Assembly: GCA_030612965.1 (NCBI GenBank)
Contig: JAUWMW010000059.1
Coordinates: forward strand, 1 to 10,568
Direction of reading: 5' to 3'
Source of the DNA: a bacterium
Lineage (GTDB): Bacteria; Zixibacteria; MSB-5A5; GN15; FEB-12
Length of the DNA stretch: 10,568 nucleotides
Below are positions 5,279 through 10,568 of this stretch, piece by piece; within the stretch, counting starts at the first letter, position 1; each line of letters opens with the position of its first letter. Under the pieces are notes generated by a model. It was not told the origin of the DNA and did no database searches. It saw only the letters and a program-made list of their open reading frames with translations. A program made the position numbers and the translations under genes.

Positions 5279-6379
5279 ATGGAAATAAAATACCTCGATT
5301 TGCAAGCGCAGTATCAATCGATCAAGTCCGAGATTGACACTGCTATCCAAAAGGTGCTCGACAGTTCCGCCTACGTGCTCGGGCCGGCGGTAAGTGAGTT
5401 TGAGAGCGCTTTCGCTGAATACTGCGGTACGAAGTTCGCCATCGGTGTCAACAGCGGCACCAGCGCACTGACGTTGGCCCTTCGAGCGCTCGATATCGGC
5501 CCGGGTGACGAAGTGATCACCGCAGCCAATACTTTCATTGCCACGGCAGCCGCTATTGAACATGCCGGGGGACGACCGGTGCTTGTCGATGTCGATCCGG
5601 AAACGCGCAATATGGATCCTGTGCTACTCAAGATGGCGATCACGTCAAGAACCCGCGCGATCATCCCCGTCCATCTGTATGGCCGACCGGCCGATATGGA
5701 CCCAATCCTGCAACTGGCCGCTCGGCACGATATCGCCGTGCTCGAAGATGCCGCTCAGGCGCACGGCGCACGCTATAAGGGAGCAAAGGCCGGATCCATC
5801 GGGCGGATGGCGGCTTTCTCGTTCTATCCGGGCAAGAATCTCGGTGCTTACGGTGAGGCTGGGGCGGTAACAACCGATGATTCGGAAGTCGACCGAAAAG
5901 TTCGAATGCTGCGCGATCATGGCTCCGACAAGAAGTATGTGCACGATGTCCTCGGTTACAACGCCCGCATGGAAGGTATCCAGGGGGCGGTGCTTAAGGT
6001 CAAGCTGGCGCATCTCGATCGCTGGAACGCCGAGCGAAACCGGGTGGCCAGACTATACAACCAACTCCTGACAAACTTGCCGATCAAGCTACCGAGCTTT
6101 GAAGATGATATCGAACAGGTGTTCCACTTGTACGTTATCGAAACCGAGCAGCGTGACCAGTTGCAAAAGTACCTTGGTGAGCAAGGTGTGCCGTCGTTGA
6201 TCCATTACCCGATCCCGATCCATCGGCAAAAGGCGTTCGATCATCTCGACCACCGAGCGGGCGATTTCCCTATCACCGAGAAGCTGTCCGACGAGATTCT
6301 ATCGTTGCCGATCTACCCTGAGATGTCGGACGAACAGGTTACGTTCGTTGCCGAGAAGGTGAAAGCGTTCTTTGGGTAA
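5279..6379 (+). CDS. DegT/DnrJ/EryC1/StrS-family PLP-dependent nucleotide-sugar aminotransferase
   Basis: The enzyme would transfer an amino group from glutamate to a keto-sugar nucleotide, making an amino sugar for surface glycans. The PLP-binding lysine is Lys186 in SFYPGKNLGAYGEAGA. Asp157 and Gln160 in LEDAAQAHGA contact the cofactor, and NSGTSAL (58-64) holds the phosphate. The late loop HYPIPIHRQKAF (309-320) and VHLYGRPADM (131-140) resemble the FdtB/QdtB/DesV and WbpE branch, which act on 3-keto sugars, but position specificity cannot be fixed from sequence. Length (366) is normal. The ATG has AAAGGA 5 nt upstream. It is the first gene of a run of closely spaced glycosylation genes, so its product is probably used by them. 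No dehydratase or ketoisomerase to supply the keto sugar is in the window. Confidence 0.92.
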   Translation: MEIKYLDLQAQYQSIKSEIDTAIQKVLDSSAYVLGPAVSEFESAFAEYCGTKFAIGVNSGTSALTLALRALDIGPGDEVITAANTFIATAAAIEHAGGRPVLVDVDPETRNMDPVLLKMAITSRTRAIIPVHLYGRPADMDPILQLAARHDIAVLEDAAQAHGARYKGAKAGSIGRMAAFSFYPGKNLGAYGEAGAVTTDDSEVDRKVRMLRDHGSDKKYVHDVLGYNARMEGIQGAVLKVKLAHLDRWNAERNRVARLYNQLLTNLPIKLPSFEDDIEQVFHLYVIETEQRDQLQKYLGEQGVPSLIHYPIPIHRQKAFDHLDHRAGDFPITEKLSDEILSLPIYPEMSDEQVTFVAEKVKAFFG

Positions 6380-6401
6380 AGTTGTCACAAAACGGTATCG
6401 T

Positions 6402-8516
6402 ATGTCCAGAACCACGATTCTCGTCCTGTGCCTGCTGGCACTGATTCTGCTCTTGCGGGTTTGCAATCTTGATGCCGATCCACCCTTGACCTTGTCAGGA
6501 TCGACCGACGTCTATACTGATCCGCCCCAATACACATTGTTCGCTAAAATGTTCGTGCAGGGTGGTGACTTCAATCCGTTCGGCGACACTCGGCTGGTCT
6601 TCTTTCTGAAATCGTCTGTTACGGCTCTTGCGACGGTAGTGTTCAAGCTGATCGGAACAGGTATCCAACAGTCCAATCTGGTCGGTCTGGTGTACTCCTA
6701 CGGTGGCCTGCTGCTGTTCTTTCTATTCCTGCGCAAAACCGCCGGCAATCTCGCTGGTGTCATTTATTTGATCCTGATCTGCTTCAACTACAACCAGCTT
6801 TTCTATGGGCGGCTTCCCTTTCTTGAAAACGCCATGTGGTTCTTCGCCTCAGGCGCTCTGGTTCTGATCACACATTTCCGTGGACGGTGGGCTTTCCTGA
6901 CGGCGGGCGCATCTCTGGCGGTGGCCGTCTTTTTCGGCAAGATCTTCGGCGTGGTATTCCTGTTTCCGTTCGCCTGCTTCCTGTTGCATCAGGCTGTATA
7001 TGCAGACCGGGACGGCCGTTCGGACCGTACTTCACGCCCCCTGCTCTTTGCGGCCGGTTTTGCGCTGATTGGACTGTTCTGGGTTCTGTTCAGTTATCTG
7101 CCTCTGCAAAGCGAAGTGGCTGGATATATCGGTGAAAAAACAGTCGAACTGTATGGCGCTCCTGAGGGTTTGCAGTCGTTCGATGATTTCGTTTGGAAGT
7201 TTGTGTCGTTCGGGATTTCGTCCAACTTGTTTCCGAGGATGACCATAGTATCGATTCTCGGCGCCGTTTACCTTGGGTTCGTCCTGTTCTCTCTCAGCCG
7301 GCGTAGATCGTGGTGCGAGAACCTCTCCTCTTTGAAGAGCGGGCAGCTTTTTATCGCGGCCATGATTGTCGCCTTTTACGGATCGCTGATGATTTGGAAC
7401 TACCAACCGCTGCGCTACGAGATGGTTCTGATTTATCCCTTCTGTGGGGCGGCGGCCATGATTCTGGCGATGTGGTGGTGCCAGATGAAATCCTCAGAAC
7501 CCAAAAGTGGCGCCTCGTGGCTGTTTTCTGTCTTGCTGTACCCGATTGCATTGGTGGTGGTGAGTCAGGCATGGTCCGGGTTAGCCGAGCGACTGGGATG
7601 GGAGTTTGTCTTTGACGATGTTAAGTATCAGGCAGCCATCTTAGCCCTGGTTGTTGCGCTGGGAGTAACGGCGGCTATTGCGGTGGCCCGCAAGTTCCAG
7701 ATAATCTGGCCGCCCGTTTTTGCGAAAATCCTGGTGACGATAGCCGTTGCGGCCACGGTAGGGCAGGGGATAGCGCTCACGACCGACTGGTGGCGCCGGC
7801 CAACCTACAGCGCCGGTGACAACAGCGCCGACCTGGCTATGATTCTCTCACCCGGCGCCGTACTCTCGGGGCCATACGCTGCTCAGTTGACACAATCCAA
7901 CGATCTCGGCTGTGTCATCCACATGTTTGGAGTGGCCGATGTTGATTCAACTATATTCACAAGGTTTCCCATTACCCACCTGCTTCTGGATCAGGCCAAC
8001 GAGACCCGCGCCCGCAACGATCACCCCTATGTAATGGGCGGCGCTGTCCGCATATGCACTTATCATGTCGGCGTCAAGAAGGTCCGGTTGTACCGTATCG
8101 CGGGGCATACCGGTAATCCTGTCGCTGACGAATATGAGCGTTCACCGTTTGAAATGGCGGTCGATCAATCTCGTAGAGGCGAATCGGCCATGATGCAGCG
8201 TTACTTGATTACGTTTCTGCAGAATCACCCGGAGAATATGTCCGGGTACATGCTGGCTGGTGAGATTGCCCAAAAATCGAAGCTGTATCCCGAGGCCGAA
8301 CAGTTCCTGAAAAAAGCGGTTGAGTTTTCCCCGACCAATTACAATCTTATCGGTACTTTGGCGATGCTATACAAGAATTGGTATCACGCCACGGGAGAGT
8401 TGCGGTATAAGGAACGCGCCCTGGAGCATTTTGGTCGTGCCCTCAAGTATGCGCCGACGTCCAATCGGATGAAGGAAGAGTACGCTGAGCTTAAAGGATT
8501 GCATAGTGACGATTGA
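6402..8516 (+). CDS. GT-C (GT39/ArnT-like) membrane glycosyltransferase with C-terminal TPR domain
   Basis: This predicted polytopic inner-membrane enzyme would transfer a sugar from a polyprenyl-phosphate donor to an acceptor on the outer face. From ATG 6402 (704 residues), the first helix is at about 5-20. It is followed by an external loop with TDVYTDPPQY (35-44), whose Asp36 and Asp40 sit where GT-C enzymes keep their catalytic acid. About 12 further hydrophobic segments extend to about residue 460. GRLPFLENAMWFF (136-148) and PLRYEMVL (336-343) resemble conserved GT39/ArnT positions. A soluble region follows, ending in about two TPR units (roughly 610-690; the first contains MLAGEIAQKSKLYPEAEQFL). 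A TTG at 6372, overlapping the previous gene by 8 nt, is an alternative start adding 10 residues. Neither start has a strong ribosome-binding site. Its neighbours, a lipid-linked sugar synthase and an aminotransferase, fit this role. The acceptor is unknown. Confidence 0.82.
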   Translation: MSRTTILVLCLLALILLLRVCNLDADPPLTLSGSTDVYTDPPQYTLFAKMFVQGGDFNPFGDTRLVFFLKSSVTALATVVFKLIGTGIQQSNLVGLVYSYGGLLLFFLFLRKTAGNLAGVIYLILICFNYNQLFYGRLPFLENAMWFFASGALVLITHFRGRWAFLTAGASLAVAVFFGKIFGVVFLFPFACFLLHQAVYADRDGRSDRTSRPLLFAAGFALIGLFWVLFSYLPLQSEVAGYIGEKTVELYGAPEGLQSFDDFVWKFVSFGISSNLFPRMTIVSILGAVYLGFVLFSLSRRRSWCENLSSLKSGQLFIAAMIVAFYGSLMIWNYQPLRYEMVLIYPFCGAAAMILAMWWCQMKSSEPKSGASWLFSVLLYPIALVVVSQAWSGLAERLGWEFVFDDVKYQAAILALVVALGVTAAIAVARKFQIIWPPVFAKILVTIAVAATVGQGIALTTDWWRRPTYSAGDNSADLAMILSPGAVLSGPYAAQLTQSNDLGCVIHMFGVADVDSTIFTRFPITHLLLDQANETRARNDHPYVMGGAVRICTYHVGVKKVRLYRIAGHTGNPVADEYERSPFEMAVDQSRRGESAMMQRYLITFLQNHPENMSGYMLAGEIAQKSKLYPEAEQFLKKAVEFSPTNYNLIGTLAMLYKNWYHATGELRYKERALEHFGRALKYAPTSNRMKEEYAELKGLHSDD

Positions 8517-9486
8517 CGAAAATTACAACTTCCTGGTCTCGACGATCGTGCCGGCGATGAACGAAGAAGGCAACATCGAGCGGTTCTGTGAATTGTTCGA
8601 TAAGATGGCCCAGGCGGCACCCTTCAGGAACGAACTGGTATTCATCGACGATGGTTCCAGCGACGGCACCCTCGCTAAGATCAGACAGGCCGCTCAGACA
8701 TACAGTTTCGTGCGCTTTGAGACCCATGGCCGCAACCTTGGATTGACCGAGGCGCTCTTGACCGGGTTCGAACTCGCCAGGGGTGAAGTGTTCGTTTTCT
8801 ATCCAGCCGATCTGCAGTTTTTGCCCGAAGACATTCCGAATCTGGTGGCCAAGATTGCCCAGGGCGCCGATGTTTGCGCCGGTTGGAAGCAAGGTGACTA
8901 TCAAAAACCGTTCGTCTCAGGCATTTATAACTGGCTTTCACGAAAGCTGTTCGGATTGAAGATACATGACCTGAACTCCTGCAAGGCGTTTCGGCGGGAG
9001 GTGGTGGAGCAGATTTTCCTCAGACGCGACTGGCATCGCTATCTGGTACCGTTGGCCTCCGACAAAGGCTTTCTCATTGAGGAGGAAAAAGTGATCCTGC
9101 ACGAACGAAATTGGGGTAAGACCAAGTTCGGGTCTATCTGGCGAATTCCAATTGGTTTTCTCGATCTGATAGCGGTGAAATTCCAGATAACATTTCTGCG
9201 CAAGCCACTCTTGTTCTTTGGATCCATCGGGTCGGTACTGGTGATTCTGGGTGTCCTCGTCGGTCTGGTCGCTATCTACCTGCGTTTGACCGGTGAAGGG
9301 TACCGACCGCTGCTGTACTTGGTGATGCTTGTGGTCGGAGTCGGAATGGCCCTCTTTGTAATGGGCTTCATGGCCGAGGGACAGGTGGCGGTCAAAGATG
9401 AAATGGCCGACCTGCGCAAGAAGATGATGCGGATGATGAAACGGAAGCGTTCCGCGGATGACTCGGACAGTTCTCGTGCTACTTGA
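8506..9486 (+). CDS. GT2 polyprenyl-phosphate glycosyltransferase (ArnC/GtrB/DPM-like)
   Basis: This enzyme likely loads a sugar from a nucleotide onto undecaprenyl phosphate at the cytoplasmic face. The GT-A domain contains VPAMNEEGNI (15-24), FIDDGSSDGT (46-55) and GRNLGLTEALLTG (75-87). YPADLQFLPED (99-109) is the metal-site region. The first Asp of the usual DAD is replaced by Pro100, while Asp102 remains. RNWGKTKFGS (201-210) is the typical late motif. Two transmembrane helices (about 236-260 and 268-290) follow, then a basic, Met/Lys-rich cytoplasmic tail, the architecture of ArnC and GtrB. The GTG at 8506 has AAAGGA 7 nt upstream and overlaps the previous gene by 11 nt, so the two are probably co-translated. 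The donor sugar is not determined, but the aminotransferase upstream suggests an amino sugar. Confidence 0.9.
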   Translation: MTIDENYNFLVSTIVPAMNEEGNIERFCELFDKMAQAAPFRNELVFIDDGSSDGTLAKIRQAAQTYSFVRFETHGRNLGLTEALLTGFELARGEVFVFYPADLQFLPEDIPNLVAKIAQGADVCAGWKQGDYQKPFVSGIYNWLSRKLFGLKIHDLNSCKAFRREVVEQIFLRRDWHRYLVPLASDKGFLIEEEKVILHERNWGKTKFGSIWRIPIGFLDLIAVKFQITFLRKPLLFFGSIGSVLVILGVLVGLVAIYLRLTGEGYRPLLYLVMLVVGVGMALFVMGFMAEGQVAVKDEMADLRKKMMRMMKRKRSADDSDSSRAT

Positions 9487-9534
9487 TGGGGGTTAGTCCA
9501 AGCCAAAAGAGCCAACCGTAGTTACACACTCATC

Positions 9535-10461
9535 ATGACCTTCAAGAAAACCCTCACCACTCTACTTAAGATAGCTCTCACGGCGGTGGTCGTGTTTTTT
9601 CTATGTCGCCAGGTGGCAGGTCACTGGGATGAAATCAGAAACTACCAGTGGCAGGTCGATTGGGGTATGCTCTTGCTGTCGGTGTTGCTGGGGTTGGGAA
9701 CGTTTGTCATCATGGCCTCAAACTGGCAGCGACTGATCGCGGGCTTCGGGCACCAGGTGCCGCTGAGAAAGTCGTTTCGTATCTTCTATCTCGCCGACCT
9801 GGGACGTTACATTCCCGGCAAAATCTGGCCGCTGTTGGGTATTCTTTATCTCACTAAGAAGCAAGGCATCCCACCGGAACGGGCCACAGCTTCGTTTGTG
9901 CTGGTGCAGATGTTCGCCATCCCGGCGTCGTTGTTGGTATTCGTGGTAGCTCTGCAGTTCGAGCCGCGAATTCTGGTCGATCAGGTAGCGGTGTTGGGGG
10001 AGAAGAGCACCTACCTGCTCACCGGCTTGATGCTGGTGTTCTCAACGGTTATTGTGTTGTGGCCGCAACGATTGCTGGGTGTCACCAATGCTCTTTTGCG
10101 TCGTCTGTCGCGTCCGGAAGTACACTTTGCACTGGACAAAACTGTTGCCCTGCGTCTGTTCGTTGGTTATTGTATAGGCTGGTTTTGTTACGGTGTTGCG
10201 TTTTATCTATTCGTCCGGGCGGTGATGCCCGATTCCGGACTGACGCTGGTCGCTGCGGTCGGGATATTCAACGCCGCGTACCAGATTGGCTACCTGGCCC
10301 TGTTTGCACCGGGTGGTTTCGGACCACGCGAGGTAGTGATGGGATTCATGCTGACACCGTTTCTGGGACCGCTTGCCCCGGCGCTGCCCGTTCTGGCGCG
10401 ATTGTGGGCTATTCTTGTAGAAGTAACAGCGGCGCTGATAGCCCTGTTGATTAGAAGATGA
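9535..10461 (+). CDS. LPG-synthase TM-family (flippase-like) integral membrane protein
   Basis: This 308-residue protein has about eight predicted transmembrane helices (roughly 8-25, 43-60, 85-105, 120-140, 160-178, 208-230, 236-258, 282-305) and no soluble catalytic domain. LGRYIPGKIW (89-98) and APGGFGPRE (258-266) match conserved segments of the family that includes the lipid-flipping half of MprF. Stand-alone members are often annotated UPF0104 or 'flippase-like' and occur beside polyprenyl-linked glycosyltransferases. Its location 48 nt after the GT2 suggests it moves or handles the lipid-linked sugar, but transport is not demonstrated for this type. The ATG at 9535 has no clear ribosome-binding site. 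No better start exists nearby. Confidence 0.85.
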   Translation: MTFKKTLTTLLKIALTAVVVFFLCRQVAGHWDEIRNYQWQVDWGMLLLSVLLGLGTFVIMASNWQRLIAGFGHQVPLRKSFRIFYLADLGRYIPGKIWPLLGILYLTKKQGIPPERATASFVLVQMFAIPASLLVFVVALQFEPRILVDQVAVLGEKSTYLLTGLMLVFSTVIVLWPQRLLGVTNALLRRLSRPEVHFALDKTVALRLFVGYCIGWFCYGVAFYLFVRAVMPDSGLTLVAAVGIFNAAYQIGYLALFAPGGFGPREVVMGFMLTPFLGPLAPALPVLARLWAILVEVTAALIALLIRR

Positions 10462-10476
10462 CTCGAGTGACACTGC

Positions 10477-10568
10477 GTGGCTAAGAAAAAACAGTCCAGA
10501 AAACCAACTCCCAGACTGGCCCGGCGGTCGTTTGATCCTGAAGCCTCCCCCTGGTTTGCGCCGGTGGC
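10477..10568 (+). CDS. Start of an unidentified gene running off the window
   Basis: GTG at 10477, 15 nt after the flippase-like gene, opens a frame with no stop to the window end, covering 30 complete codons. The visible N-terminus, beginning AKKKQSRKPTPRLARRSF after the start, is strongly basic and then becomes more hydrophobic (WFAPV). That pattern is common before the first helix of a membrane protein under the positive-inside rule. No ATG is available, and the upstream site is weak. Family cannot be assigned from this fragment. Spacing suggests it belongs to the glycosylation operon. Confidence 0.55.
   Translation, partial: MAKKKQSRKPTPRLARRSFDPEASPWFAPV

Overview
The window is bacterial DNA of moderately high GC with tightly packed genes, all on the + strand, and short spacers rich in palindromic repeats. 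The combination of a pyrR-pyrB-pyrC operon, a fused ECF-type ATPase, a membrane glycosyltransferase carrying TPRs and hairpin-type dispersed repeats suggests an uncultivated lineage of the FCB/Zixibacteria type. That placement is an impression from gene style, not a demonstrated assignment.

Region 1 (1-326) opens with the last 33 codons and right end of an IS3-family insertion sequence. Palindromes and a possible 30-codon upstream ORF follow. Region 2 (327-1829) is one gene encoding two fused ECF/CbiO-type ATPase domains, with no transmembrane or substrate-binding partner in view. Region 3 (1828-2220) holds a REP/MITE-like inverted repeat, a strong extended -10 promoter and a roughly 190-nt leader. 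The leader contains a hairpin that matches the PyrR-binding RNA loop consensus. Region 4 (2221-5071) is the pyrR-pyrB-pyrC operon for early UMP synthesis; its genes overlap by 4 and 1 nt. Region 5 (5072-5278) is a spacer with two hairpin elements.

Region 6 (5279 to the end) is a cell-surface sugar operon. It encodes a DegT-family sugar aminotransferase, a GT-C membrane glycosyltransferase with a C-terminal TPR domain, a polyprenyl-phosphate GT2 with two C-terminal membrane helices, and a flippase-like membrane protein of the LPG-synthase TM family. The start of a further gene runs off the window. Functionally this resembles the ArnB/ArnC/ArnT logic: make an amino sugar, load it on a lipid carrier, flip it, and transfer it outside the membrane.

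The most interesting signals are the PyrR-type RNA element, a possible leader ORF whose Shine-Dalgarno sequence is built into that element and which overlaps the pyrR start, and the compact Arn-like glycosylation cassette.
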